Source of the DNA: Saccharibacillus kuerlensis DSM 22868
GTDB lineage: Bacteria; Bacillota; Bacilli; Paenibacillales; Paenibacillaceae
Length of the DNA stretch: 64,000 nucleotides
Direction of reading: 5' to 3'
Assembly: GCF_000378145.1 (NCBI RefSeq)
Contig: NZ_KB899277.1
Span: forward strand, 558,001-622,000
How positions within the stretch are numbered: position 1 is the stretch's first letter; each line of letters starts with the position of its first letter. The notes under the pieces were generated by a model. That model was given only the letters and a program-made list of their open reading frames with translations, had not been told where the DNA came from and did no database searches. The translations under genes were made by a program, and so were the position numbers. Of this stretch, positions 1-7,509 are shown piece by piece.

Positions 1-53
1 CATTTTTCTTTCAATTCCTCTGTCGATCTCGCTTCTGGCATTTGTGCGCTCAT
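1..53 (-). CDS. ilvB: Acetolactate synthase large subunit (N-terminus only, probable)
   Basis: Only the first 17 codons lie in the window; the gene continues past the left edge. The peptide begins MSAQMPEARSTEELKEK, which resembles the start of Paenibacillus IlvB as I remember it (MSAQIPEVRSTEELR...). A GGGGG ribosome binding site sits seven bases before the ATG. The upstream T-box leader fits, since ilv-leu operons of Bacillales are controlled by a leucine T-box. IlvB condenses two pyruvates (or pyruvate and 2-oxobutyrate) in branched-chain amino acid synthesis. The identification rests on a short match and on context, so another T-box-controlled gene is possible. Confidence 0.5.
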   Translation of the reverse strand, partial: MSAQMPEARSTEELKEK

Positions 54-171
54 CGTTATTCCCCCTTCCAAAGATTACATCAATCTCACATCATCGGATT
101 GTAACAGGCCTTTCGAGCGGTGTTTTCACGCTCTTTCGCATAAAGGCTACGGAATCGAGTCCTTCTTATAA

Positions 172-556
172 ACCAAAAAACCTTCCGTCCCGCAAAGCAG
201 ATTTTCTGCTTCGAGGGACGAAAGGTTATAAGCCTCACGTGGTACCACCCAAATTTGCTCACACCTTACGGTGTGCAGCCTCAAGCGAATCTGAAATTGA
301 AACCTCCAATTTCAAATACGCGGTTCATAACGCGAACCTCACGATTCCCCCTAATAGGCCGTAACGAGTTCATATCGGCAGCAGCCGGAAAAGTCGTTCG
401 TTGTTCAGGGAAACAGCTCCGAGGTGAGCTCGTATATAAGGGATTTTGGCGGTAGGTTCCAGCGTACTGCTTCCCCCGCTCTCTGGCAAAAGAGCCCTTA
501 AAACTTCGTCCTCTTCATAGCCGATCAGTTATTCAAGCTGTATGGTGCTGAATGTT
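172..556 (-). promoter_or_regulatory. T-box leader upstream of probable ilvB
   Basis: On the minus strand the sequence GGGTGGTACCACG (complement of 238-250) is the conserved T-box antiterminator core. It is followed by a strong GC-rich terminator hairpin with a T-run (about 175-225). Stem I material lies at about 380-500 and contains the segment GGAACCTACC (around 451-460), a likely specifier loop. Its reading is ambiguous: CUA (Leu) would fit ilvB, but the next base does not match the usual purine. Known mechanism: uncharged tRNA stabilises the antiterminator and lets transcription enter the gene. Confidence 0.88.
175..225 (-). terminator. T-box attenuator terminator
   Basis: Read on the minus strand, an arm starting CCTTTCGTCCC pairs with one ending GGGACGGAAGG, followed by six Ts. 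It is mutually exclusive with the T-box antiterminator that precedes it. Confidence 0.85.
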
Positions 557-562
557 AGGGTT

Positions 563-592
563 ATTATATGACTTTAGTTTTGGGGAAGTCAA
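563..592 (-). promoter_or_regulatory. Sigma-A promoter of the T-box transcript
   Basis: Minus-strand TTGACT (complement of 587-592), an 18-base spacer and a perfect TATAAT (complement of 563-568). Transcription would start near 556 and run through the T-box leader. Confidence 0.8.
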
Positions 593-670
593 CACCTATT
601 TTCGATAAAAACTAAAAAACTGATTTTAAAAATACTTCTCCGGCGTACAATTTGTCCGTCATTCGAGGAC

Positions 671-706
671 AAAAAAACCGTTCCTCTTTATCGAGGAACG
701 GTTTGG
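671..706 (-). terminator. Terminator after nupQ
   Basis: Minus-strand hairpin AAACCGTTCCTC/GAGGAACGGTTT with a six-base loop and a run of Ts. It ends the nup operon. Confidence 0.85.
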
Positions 707-799
707 CAAGCCAGTTTCCTGACTTTTTGGAATATAAGTGGAAGCCGTAGGGAAGACAGGGATAACGAAGGAAATCCAAAAGTAAGTTTAACTCTTCCC

Positions 800-1774
800 T
801 TAGCGTTTTCCCGGATCGTAAGGTTCTCCCAGCGCTGCCGGAGCCCTTGATTTGCCAACCGCAACTACCAGAACGATAACGGTCAGAACGTACGGCAGCA
901 TCAGAATGAAATCCTGCGGAATGCTGGCCGACCATTCAAACAGCTGTACATAGTTCCGGATCGCCTGCGCGAAACCGAAGAACAGCGCCGCACCGAAAAT
1001 ACCGAGCGGATTCCATTTACCGAAGATCAGAGCGGCAATAGCAATAAAGCCTTGGCCGGAGATCGTCGTGTGCGAGAACAGCCCTGTCGTCGTCAGTGTG
1101 ATAGTTGCACCGCCGAGACCTGCCAGCGCTCCGCTCAGCATAACGCCGATATAACGCATACGATTGACATTGACACCCACTGTGTCTGCTGCACTCGGAT
1201 GCTCGCCGACGGCCCGCATCCGAAGACCGAATTTAGTCTTATACAGCACGTAGTACGTAACAAATACGAGAATAATGGCGATGAATGTCGTTGGGTACGA
1301 ATTCAGAATACCGGTTCCCAGGATTGGTCCGATAACGGGAATAGCGGCAATATCAGGGAAACTCAATTTCGCCAGACGGTTCATCAGCAGCGGACTCTCG
1401 CCGGCACCCTCAAACAGAAGTTTTACCAAGTACAAAGTGATGCCGGTCGCCAGGAAGTTGATAACGACACCGCTAATCGTCTGGTCCGCTTTGAACGTAA
1501 TGGTAGCGACAGCATGAATCAGCGATCCCAGCACACCAACGACGATCGCGGTTACGAGACCAACCCACGGCGAAGCTCCGCCCATGCCGGCTTCTTCCGC
1601 ATAATACGTACCGATCGCTGCTGCGAACGCTCCGAATACCATCAAACCTTCAAGTCCGATGTTGACAACGCCCGAACGCTCCGAGAAGAGTCCGCCCAGC
1701 GCGGCAAAAATTAGAGCTGTCGAGAAGACGAGCGTCGTATTGATCAGATTACCGAATGTAAGAAGATCGATCAT
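800..1774 (-). CDS. nupQ: Nucleoside ABC transporter permease NupQ
   Basis: This 324-residue polytopic membrane protein belongs to the BPD_transp_2 family and is the second permease of a BmpA-type nucleoside importer (B. subtilis NupQ, formerly YufQ). About eight to ten hydrophobic segments are visible. The conserved segment around GLRMRAVGEHPSAADTVG lies near residues 180-197, and glycine-rich helices surround it. The ATG directly follows the TAA stop of nupP, so translation is probably coupled. It is the last gene of nupNOPQ and is followed by a terminator. Specificity for guanosine or other nucleosides is inferred from the whole operon, not from this protein alone. Confidence 0.88.
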   Translation of the reverse strand: MIDLLTFGNLINTTLVFSTALIFAALGGLFSERSGVVNIGLEGLMVFGAFAAAIGTYYAEEAGMGGASPWVGLVTAIVVGVLGSLIHAVATITFKADQTISGVVINFLATGITLYLVKLLFEGAGESPLLMNRLAKLSFPDIAAIPVIGPILGTGILNSYPTTFIAIILVFVTYYVLYKTKFGLRMRAVGEHPSAADTVGVNVNRMRYIGVMLSGALAGLGGATITLTTTGLFSHTTISGQGFIAIAALIFGKWNPLGIFGAALFFGFAQAIRNYVQLFEWSASIPQDFILMLPYVLTVIVLVVAVGKSRAPAALGEPYDPGKR

Positions 1775-2851
1775 TTACAACACCTTCTCTTTCTTACGTT
1801 TGTAAACGGGTTTAAGGAGATAACGTACAATTCCTTGAGCCGCGATAAAGAATATGATCGAGCCAATAACGATCTGGATAATCTCCGACGGTACGCCCGC
1901 CTCAAAACTCATTTCCGAAGATCCATAAGTCAATGTACCGAACAATCCCGCACCGGCCAGCACACCGAATGGATGCGTCATCCCAAGCAGCGCGACAGCG
2001 ATCCCGTTGAAGCCATAGCCCGGCAGTGAAGAATATACGCTCTGGTAATGGAATACGCCCAATGTCTCAAACGCACCCGCCAGACCGGCAAACACACCGC
2101 TGATGAACATGGCTTTAACAATATTTTTATTAACATTGATCCCTGCATAACGAGCGGCCTCCGGATTGCTGCCGACGGCACGCAGTTCGAAGCCCTGTTT
2201 CGTTTTCCACAGGAAATAATAGAAGAATATTGAAGCTAAGATAGCAACCAGAATCCCCCAGTGGACACGGGCATTGCCCATCATTTCCGACAGCCAACCG
2301 ATAGAAACCCAGGCCGAAGACTCCACATCAAGCGAACGCTGGTTGCCTGGCAGCAGCAGGAATGTCCGAACAATATAGTTACAGAGGAATAACGCGATCC
2401 AGTTCAACATGATTGTCGTGATAACTTCGTTGACGCCCCGCTTGGCTTTGATGTAGCCGGCAAGTGCTGCCCACAGACCACCAAACAGTCCGCCTACAAT
2501 GATCGCCAGCGGCGCATGAATGATTGCCGGAAGACCTGTCAGCTTGATCCCGATCAATGAAGCTCCCGTCATGCCCAGCAGTACTTGACCTGCTGCACCG
2601 ATGTTAAACATACCGGCGCGGAAAGCAAAAGCAACCGCAAGACCAGTGAGTACGAGCGGGGCCATCTCGCGCAGCGCTTCGCCGAAGCCGTAAGGAGAAC
2701 CGAAGACTCCTTTTAGCAAAGCCATATATGCAGTGATTGGGTTATAACCGCCGGTAAGCATTACAACTGCGCCCAGCAGAAGACCCATGACGATGGCTGC
2801 CAGCGAAACGACAAACGAATCGCTCGCAAACCATTTCAGAAATTTACTCAT
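1775..2851 (-). CDS. nupP: Nucleoside ABC transporter permease NupP
   Basis: This 358-residue membrane protein is the larger permease of the BmpA-type system and pairs with NupQ. The first hydrophobic segment begins near residue 12. The typical motif GFELRAVGSNPEAARYAG sits around residue 220. The C-terminus is basic (KRKKEK), as expected for a cytoplasmic tail. The ATG overlaps the stop of nupO by four bases (ATGA), and a GGGAGG site lies inside the nupO end, so translation is coupled. Its partners are the ATPase NupO and the lipoprotein NupN. Confidence 0.88.
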   Translation of the reverse strand: MSKFLKWFASDSFVVSLAAIVMGLLLGAVVMLTGGYNPITAYMALLKGVFGSPYGFGEALREMAPLVLTGLAVAFAFRAGMFNIGAAGQVLLGMTGASLIGIKLTGLPAIIHAPLAIIVGGLFGGLWAALAGYIKAKRGVNEVITTIMLNWIALFLCNYIVRTFLLLPGNQRSLDVESSAWVSIGWLSEMMGNARVHWGILVAILASIFFYYFLWKTKQGFELRAVGSNPEAARYAGINVNKNIVKAMFISGVFAGLAGAFETLGVFHYQSVYSSLPGYGFNGIAVALLGMTHPFGVLAGAGLFGTLTYGSSEMSFEAGVPSEIIQIVIGSIIFFIAAQGIVRYLLKPVYKRKKEKVL

Positions 2852-4383
2852 GCCTTAATTCCTCCCTGCCGGCTGCCCGCCATCATGAGGCCCAGCTCCT
2901 GATCGTTTGTTTCTTCCGGACGTACTTCTCCGATAACTTTGCCTTCGTATACGACGATGATCCGGTCGGAGACATTCAAAATCTCATCCAGTTCGAACGA
3001 AACGAGCAGAACCGCTTTACCCTGATCACGCTGCCGAATCAACTGCGTCTGAACGAACTCAATCGCGCCTACATCAAGCCCCCGAGTCGGCTGTGCCGCA
3101 ATCAGAAAGTCCGGATTTTTGTTGATTTCACGGGCAATAATTGCTTTCTGCTGATTGCCTCCGGACAGCGAACGGGCTTTTGTATGAATGCTCGGCGTAC
3201 GCACGTCGAAGCTTTCCACCAAACGCTTTGCCAGATCGTTGATTGCACGGAAATTCAGGAATCCACGCTTCGTGTAAGGCTGCTTGTAATAACTTTCCAG
3301 CACCATGTTCTCGCTGACCGAGAAGTCCAATACAAGACCGTGCTTATGCCGATCTTCCGGAATATGTCCCACGCCTGCTTCAGAAATCTGACGCGGTGTA
3401 TGGCTGCCGATTTCTTTGCCGTTCAGCACGATTGAACCGCTGTCGATCTTCCGCAGACCCGACAGTGCTTCTATAATTTCCGTTTGTCCGTTGCCGTCCA
3501 CACCGGCTACACCGACAATCTCGCCAGCATGTACGTCAAACGTCATGCCATCAAGCAGAGATATACCGTCTTTATTTTTGATCGATACGTTATTGACTTG
3601 GATAATCTTCTCTTTCGGCTGCGCCGGTGTTTTATCCACCTTAAATGAGACGTTCCGACCGACCATTTTCTCGGCCAACTGGGAGGGACTGGTCTCGTTC
3701 GTTTTGACTGTATCGATCACTTTGCCCCGACGAATAATTGTTACCGTATCAGACACAGACATAATTTCTTTCAGTTTATGGGTAATCAGAATAATCGACT
3801 TGCCTTCGGCCACAAGCCGGCGCATAATTTCGATCAATTCCGATATTTCCTGCGGAGTCAATACAGCAGTCGGTTCATCAAAAATCAGAATATTCGCACC
3901 GCGATAGAGCGTTTTGAGAATTTCGACACGCTGCTGCATGCCGACAGAGATATCCTCGATTTTTGCATTTGGGTCAACACGGAATCCGTACTGGTCGGAC
4001 AACTGCTTAACTTTTTCCGAAGCTGTCTTGTAGTCAATCTGTACACCGCCTTTGGAAGGCTCCATACCGAGAATAATATTTTCGGTTACGGTAAACGGCT
4101 GAACCAACTTGAAATGCTGGTGCACCATTCCGATTCCGAGATCGATCGCTTTGTTTGGACTGTCAATCGCTACAGACTGTCCATTAATTTCAATATGTCC
4201 TTCGTCAGGCTGATACAGCCCGAAAAGGATGTTCATCAGCGTCGATTTGCCTGCACCATTCTCACCAAGCAGAGCATGAATCTCGCCTTTATGCAGCTTA
4301 ATGCTGATTGAATCGTTGGCAACGATTCCGGGAAAACGCTTCGTAATTTGCTTTAACTCGACAACGGGAGCTGCAGCAGCCAT
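2848..4383 (-). CDS. nupO: Nucleoside ABC transporter ATP-binding protein NupO
   Basis: This protein of about 511 residues carries two ABC domains in tandem, like RbsA and NupO. The first domain has Walker A GENGAGKST (about 40-48), signature SVGMQQRVE and Walker B ILIFDEPTAVLT. The second has a degenerate Walker A (GVDGNGQTE), signature LSGGNQQKA and AAQPTRGLD in place of the DEP box, typical of this class in which one site is weak. I chose the ATG at 4383 because AAGGGTGAT precedes it; an ATG 15 bases upstream lacks a ribosome binding site. It energises NupP/NupQ at the inner face of the membrane. Confidence 0.9.
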   Translation of the reverse strand: MAAAAPVVELKQITKRFPGIVANDSISIKLHKGEIHALLGENGAGKSTLMNILFGLYQPDEGHIEINGQSVAIDSPNKAIDLGIGMVHQHFKLVQPFTVTENIILGMEPSKGGVQIDYKTASEKVKQLSDQYGFRVDPNAKIEDISVGMQQRVEILKTLYRGANILIFDEPTAVLTPQEISELIEIMRRLVAEGKSIILITHKLKEIMSVSDTVTIIRRGKVIDTVKTNETSPSQLAEKMVGRNVSFKVDKTPAQPKEKIIQVNNVSIKNKDGISLLDGMTFDVHAGEIVGVAGVDGNGQTEIIEALSGLRKIDSGSIVLNGKEIGSHTPRQISEAGVGHIPEDRHKHGLVLDFSVSENMVLESYYKQPYTKRGFLNFRAINDLAKRLVESFDVRTPSIHTKARSLSGGNQQKAIIAREINKNPDFLIAAQPTRGLDVGAIEFVQTQLIRQRDQGKAVLLVSFELDEILNVSDRIIVVYEGKVIGEVRPEETNDQELGLMMAGSRQGGIKA

Positions 4384-4410
4384 GAGATCACCCTTCATCT
4401 TTCGTAGTGG

Positions 4411-4550
4411 TAGCTTGTCTCAATCAGATGAACGGTTTCGCCTGTCTGAGATTTCGTACCTAACCCGTGTACGAAGTCTCCGACGGAATCGCACTTAAAC
4501 CGTGTGCGTTTCAGCCAAGCGAAATCCTACTATTTAAGTGAGACAAGCTA
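4411..4550. repeat. Palindromic structured element between nupN and nupO
   Basis: A perfect 12-bp inverted repeat, TAGCTTGTCTCA at 4411-4422 and TGAGACAAGCTA at 4539-4550, encloses about 116 bases. Further partial pairing continues inward: GGTTTCGCCTG on one arm resembles GGATTTCGCTTGG on the other, and TTTCGTAC faces GTACGAAG inside. It could be a small non-autonomous element or a structured RNA in the nup mRNA. Confidence 0.6.
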
Positions 4551-4579
4551 GTGGTCCTGCATTTAACGGTAAACGTAAC

Positions 4580-4610
4580 GACAAGGCCGGTTCAAGGAAC
4601 CGGCCTTGTC
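4580..4610 (-). terminator. GC-rich hairpin after nupN
   Basis: A perfect stem GACAAGGCCGGTTC/GAACCGGCCTTGTC lies just after the nupN stop. No real T-run follows, so it more likely stabilises the nupN mRNA or terminates only partly. That would give more binding protein than transporter. Confidence 0.6.
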
Positions 4611-4635
4611 ACAAATATGATATGGCACGAGGTGA

Positions 4636-5679
4636 TTACTTTACAGTAGGAACTTCGATTTCGCCGCTAACAATTTTTTCTTTGTAAGACTCGACTTCGT
4701 CAAGAACTTCCTGCGGTACGTTAGCGCTGGATGTGTCAGCAATGCCTACGCCGTCTTCTTTAAGTCCCAGGACAGTCGTTGTGCCGCCCTTGAACGTTCC
4801 GTCGATTACCTGCTGAGATACCGTCTTGATCGCAACGTCTACGCGTTTGATCATGGAAGTCAATGTGATATCATCACCGAAATCAAGCGATTGGTCTTTG
4901 TCTACACCGATAACCCATACTTCTTGGCCTTGACCTTTGCGGTCTTTGGCTTCGTTGAATACACCATTTCCTGTACCACCGGCAGCTTGGAACACGATGT
5001 CCACGCCTTCGTTGTACAGAGTGGATGCCGCTGCTTTACCTTCATCCGGTTTGTCGAATCCGCTCGCGTATACGGCTGTGAATTCAGCATCCGGGTTGGA
5101 AGCTTCGATACCAGCTTTGAAGCCAATTTCGAACTTCTTGATTGTCGGGGATTCCATACCGCCAACAAATCCGATTTTATTAGTTTTCGTCATTTTACCG
5201 GCAACAACGCCGACGAGGAACGCACCTTCGTTTTCGGAGAACAGAACGGACTCTACGTTCGGAGCGTCAACTGCTGCGTCAATAATAGCGAAGTTGGAAT
5301 CAGGATTTTGCTTGGCAATTTCGCCCAGAGCACTTTCCAATGCGAAACCAATACCCCAAGTCAGATCATATCCGCCTTTTACAAATTTGTTCAGGTTCGG
5401 CTGATAATCCGCTTCGCTTGTACTTTGCAGATATTCAACTTTGATCCCCTGCTCTTCCTTAAGCGCCTGCAGGGCTTCCCAAGAGGTTTCGTTGAAAGAC
5501 TTGTCGTTTACGCCGCCAGTGTCGGTAACCATGCCGATTTTGATGTCGCTTCCGGCCTTGCTTCCTTCCCCTTCACTACCAGTAGAAGCCGAGTTGCCGC
5601 TGTTATTGTTGCCGCATGCGGCCAGAACAAGTGAAAAGGCCAACAGCATGAAAAGCGAGAGTTTTACAGCTTTCTTCAT
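4636..5679 (-). CDS. nupN: Nucleoside-binding lipoprotein NupN (BmpA family)
   Basis: This 347-residue BmpA/Med-family lipoprotein captures nucleosides outside the cell for NupOPQ. It has a type II signal peptide: a lysine-rich start, a hydrophobic core and the lipobox LAAC with Cys22, followed by an Asn/Ser/Gly-rich linker to about residue 45. The body matches the BMP fold, with GMVTDTGGVNDKSFNE near 50-65 and the conserved GVDKDQS and LTSMIKRVDVA segments. It is the first gene of the operon and is separated from nupO by a hairpin and a palindromic element. Nucleoside specificity is inferred from the B. subtilis operon of the same order. Confidence 0.9.
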   Translation of the reverse strand: MKKAVKLSLFMLLAFSLVLAACGNNNSGNSASTGSEGEGSKAGSDIKIGMVTDTGGVNDKSFNETSWEALQALKEEQGIKVEYLQSTSEADYQPNLNKFVKGGYDLTWGIGFALESALGEIAKQNPDSNFAIIDAAVDAPNVESVLFSENEGAFLVGVVAGKMTKTNKIGFVGGMESPTIKKFEIGFKAGIEASNPDAEFTAVYASGFDKPDEGKAAASTLYNEGVDIVFQAAGGTGNGVFNEAKDRKGQGQEVWVIGVDKDQSLDFGDDITLTSMIKRVDVAIKTVSQQVIDGTFKGGTTTVLGLKEDGVGIADTSSANVPQEVLDEVESYKEKIVSGEIEVPTVK

Positions 5680-5790
5680 TTTGGATAGTTCCCCCTTAGG
5701 ATCTTTGCCTGATTGGATGAGCGTTCGCCGTTTAAACTACGCTGACTGTACGTTGAACGTCTCTCTGCACAGGATGCTTTCGCTTTTCAG

Positions 5791-5819
5791 ATTATACATT
5801 CAGTACGAAACAAAATCTA
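5791..5819 (-). promoter_or_regulatory. Candidate nupN promoter
   Basis: A perfect TATAAT on the minus strand (complement of 5791-5796) is directly preceded by TG. The -35 region is weak (TAGATT at 17 bases). This gives a leader of about 105 bases. Confidence 0.5.
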
Positions 5820-5864
5820 CTATTAAACATTGATTTCAAAAAATAAAATTCGTTTTTTTTGAAC

Positions 5865-5879
5865 TGTAACCGCTTACTA
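5865..5879. promoter_or_regulatory. Candidate cre (CcpA) site upstream of nupN
   Basis: TGTAACCGCTTACTA fits the cre core TGNAANCGNWNNCWW and lies about 75 bases upstream of the candidate -10. Catabolite control of nucleoside uptake would make sense, but such matches also occur by chance. Confidence 0.3.
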
Positions 5880-6052
5880 TCTTTAGACGTAACATGCGTT
5901 GTGACTTAATAACGAACAATATCTTTCTTTATTTAAGGATACATCGTTAAAACGCTTTAAAGTGTTAAATAATACAAAAGCTTTAACAGAGCCATTCTTA
6001 GTGAAAATCCTCTTTTTTTTCTTTCTATCGTTCTCTTCTTAGTATAAAGATA

Positions 6053-6100
6053 TAAAAAGATCCCCTAAAGGAAATAGGAATTTCCTTTAGGGGATCTTTC
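6053..6100 (-). terminator. Terminator after rplT
   Basis: A long stem, AGATCCCCTAAAGGAAAT paired with ATTTCCTTTAGGGGATCT, is followed on the minus strand by TTTTTAT. It ends the infC-rpmI-rplT operon. Confidence 0.88.
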
Positions 6101-6111
6101 GTACGCTTTAA

Positions 6112-6471
6112 TTAAGCGTTGATTTTTTCTTTTGCAGCAGATGCCAGCGAGTTGAACGCCGTAAGGTCGTTCACAGCCAGATCAGCCAGCATTTTGCGGT
6201 TCATGTCGATACCAGCCAGTTTCAGACCGTGCATCATTTTGCTGTAAGACAGACCGTTTTGGCGTGCTGCCGCGTTAATACGAACGATCCACAGTTTGCG
6301 GAAGTTGCGCTTCGTCTGACGACGATCGCGGTAAGCATAGATCAAGGATTTGTTAACTTGCTCTTTTGCTGTTTTAAAAATGCGGTGTTTAGAACCAAAA
6401 TAACCTTTTGCCAGTTTCAATACTTTTTTATGACGACGACGCGTCACGAATCCGCCCTTAACTCTTGCCAT
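6112..6471 (-). CDS. rplT: 50S ribosomal protein L20
   Basis: At 119 residues this is the usual length for L20, an early assembly protein that binds 23S rRNA. The N-terminal half is very basic ([19 protein letters not shown] near residues 11-29). The C-terminal globular half contains [24 protein letters not shown] site precedes the ATG. It is the last gene of infC-rpmI-rplT. In Bacillales L20 represses its own operon by binding the infC leader, and a matching attenuator is present here. Confidence 0.97.
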   Translation of the reverse strand: MARVKGGFVTRRRHKKVLKLAKGYFGSKHRIFKTAKEQVNKSLIYAYRDRRQTKRNFRKLWIVRINAAARQNGLSYSKMMHGLKLAGIDMNRKMLADLAVNDLTAFNSLASAAKEKINA

Positions 6472-6504
6472 ATCTAAAGACCTCCCAGTCGATTGTGTTT
6501 AGAA

Positions 6505-6705
6505 CTACTTAAGCTGCTTAAGACCTTGAGCCAGACGCTTAACGTCGCCGGAAGCCATCAGATGATCGGCTTTCAGGTTGCGCTTAGCACGCTTCGATTT
6601 ATGCGAGAGAAGGTGGTTGCGGTGCGAGCTGTAGCGCGTCACTTTACCAGTTCCCGTGATCTTGAAGCGGCCTTTCAAACTGCTGTGTGTTTTCATTTTA
6701 GGCAT
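6505..6705 (-). CDS. rpmI: 50S ribosomal protein L35
   Basis: A 66-residue basic protein beginning MPKMKTHSSLKGRFKITGTG, the characteristic L35 start, with SHKSKRAKRNL in the middle. It lies between infC and rplT in the order conserved across bacteria, preceded by a GGGGG ribosome binding site. L35 sits in the large subunit near the exit-tunnel side. Confidence 0.97.
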   Translation of the reverse strand: MPKMKTHSSLKGRFKITGTGKVTRYSSHRNHLLSHKSKRAKRNLKADHLMASGDVKRLAQGLKQLK

Positions 6706-6717
6706 TGTCGTTTCCCC

Positions 6718-7230
6718 CTATTGGTTTTTCGGTGCCAGAATCATAATCATGCTGCGGCCTTCGAGTTTCGGTTGACGGTCGACCGCGGAAATCTCCGATA
6801 CTTCGTCCCGTACCCGTTCGAGCACTTTCTGGCCAAGCGAAGCGTGTGTAATTTCCCGTCCGCGGAAGCGTACGGAACATTTTACTTTGTCTCCGGCTTC
6901 CAGGAATTTAACCACGTTGCGCAGTTTTGTCATATAATCGTGTTCCTCGATGTTCGCACTGAAACGAACTTCTTTAAGCTCAACGATTTTCTGATTTTTG
7001 CGCGCTTCTTTGTCTTTCTTCTGCTGTTCATAACGGAACTTGCCATAATCCATGATCCGGCAAACTGGCGGTTTTGCTTGAGGTGCCATGTTCACCAAGT
7101 CCAAATTAAGATCTGCAGCCATCTGGAGAGCCTCACGCAATGGCTTGATTCCGATCTGTTCGCCTTCTGCGCCTACCAGGCGTACTTCGCGCGCCCGAAT
7201 TTCCTCATTGATCATATGGTCCTTACTAAT
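6718..7230 (-). CDS. infC: Translation initiation factor IF-3, AUU start
   Basis: IF-3 binds the 30S subunit, prevents premature 50S joining and checks the initiator tRNA-start codon pair. The N-domain holds NEEIRAREVRLV and the linker begins at VCRIMDYGKFRYEQQKK. The C-domain ends in MIMILAPKN. I place the start at ATT (7228-7230), giving ISKDHMINEEIR and about 170 residues. GGAGGTGG lies eight bases upstream, and the first ATG, five codons in, has no site of its own. AUU starts on infC are known to let IF-3 control its own translation. Confidence 0.95.
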   Translation of the reverse strand: MSKDHMINEEIRAREVRLVGAEGEQIGIKPLREALQMAADLNLDLVNMAPQAKPPVCRIMDYGKFRYEQQKKDKEARKNQKIVELKEVRFSANIEEHDYMTKLRNVVKFLEAGDKVKCSVRFRGREITHASLGQKVLERVRDEVSEISAVDRQPKLEGRSMIMILAPKNQ

Positions 7231-7437
7231 AACCGTCCACCTCCAAATCGATTTTGTTGCAGGGGCTTATTTGCCCATAATAAAAGGGATACGGACAGAC
7301 AGTCCGCATCCCTGTTGATCTTCAATCTTCATGAGAAAAATTCTTCATAAATGATTGGATCGGGAACCAGTCAGCTTTACGCCGAACAGGTGAGAAGCGG
7401 AGCTTCTGCTTTTGAATCCAAGTTGTTAAACAACACT
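7231..7437 (-). promoter_or_regulatory. infC leader with L20-type transcription attenuator
   Basis: The transcript carries an untranslated leader of roughly 200 bases. Near its end the minus strand has a stem GGGATGCGGAC/GTCCGTATCCC (complement of 7285-7312) followed by TTTTATT, an attenuator just before the infC ribosome binding site. The position and layout match the known L20 leader of Bacillales, where L20 binding favours termination. I did not derive the L20-binding fold itself. Confidence 0.75.
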
Positions 7438-7443
7438 TTTACA

Positions 7444-7472
7444 ACTATACCAGATCACCAAGCGCTTGTAAA
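7444..7472 (-). promoter_or_regulatory. Promoter of infC-rpmI-rplT
   Basis: Minus-strand TTTACA (complement of 7467-7472), a 17-base spacer and TATAGT (complement of 7444-7449). Confidence 0.7.
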
Positions 7473-7509
7473 CATTTTTTTGAAAAATTTCACGAAGGCT
7501 TGTATGTCT

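Larger units (their letters stand above)
5680..6052. other. Intergenic region upstream of nupN
   Basis: About 370 AT-rich bases without a convincing gene. The region holds the candidate nupN promoter and a cre-like site, listed separately. I looked for a purine riboswitch in the nupN leader and found no conserved core. Confidence 0.6.

Noticed and set aside
5680-6052. Purine riboswitch upstream of nupN
   Set aside because: None of the conserved junction sequences were present in the leader.
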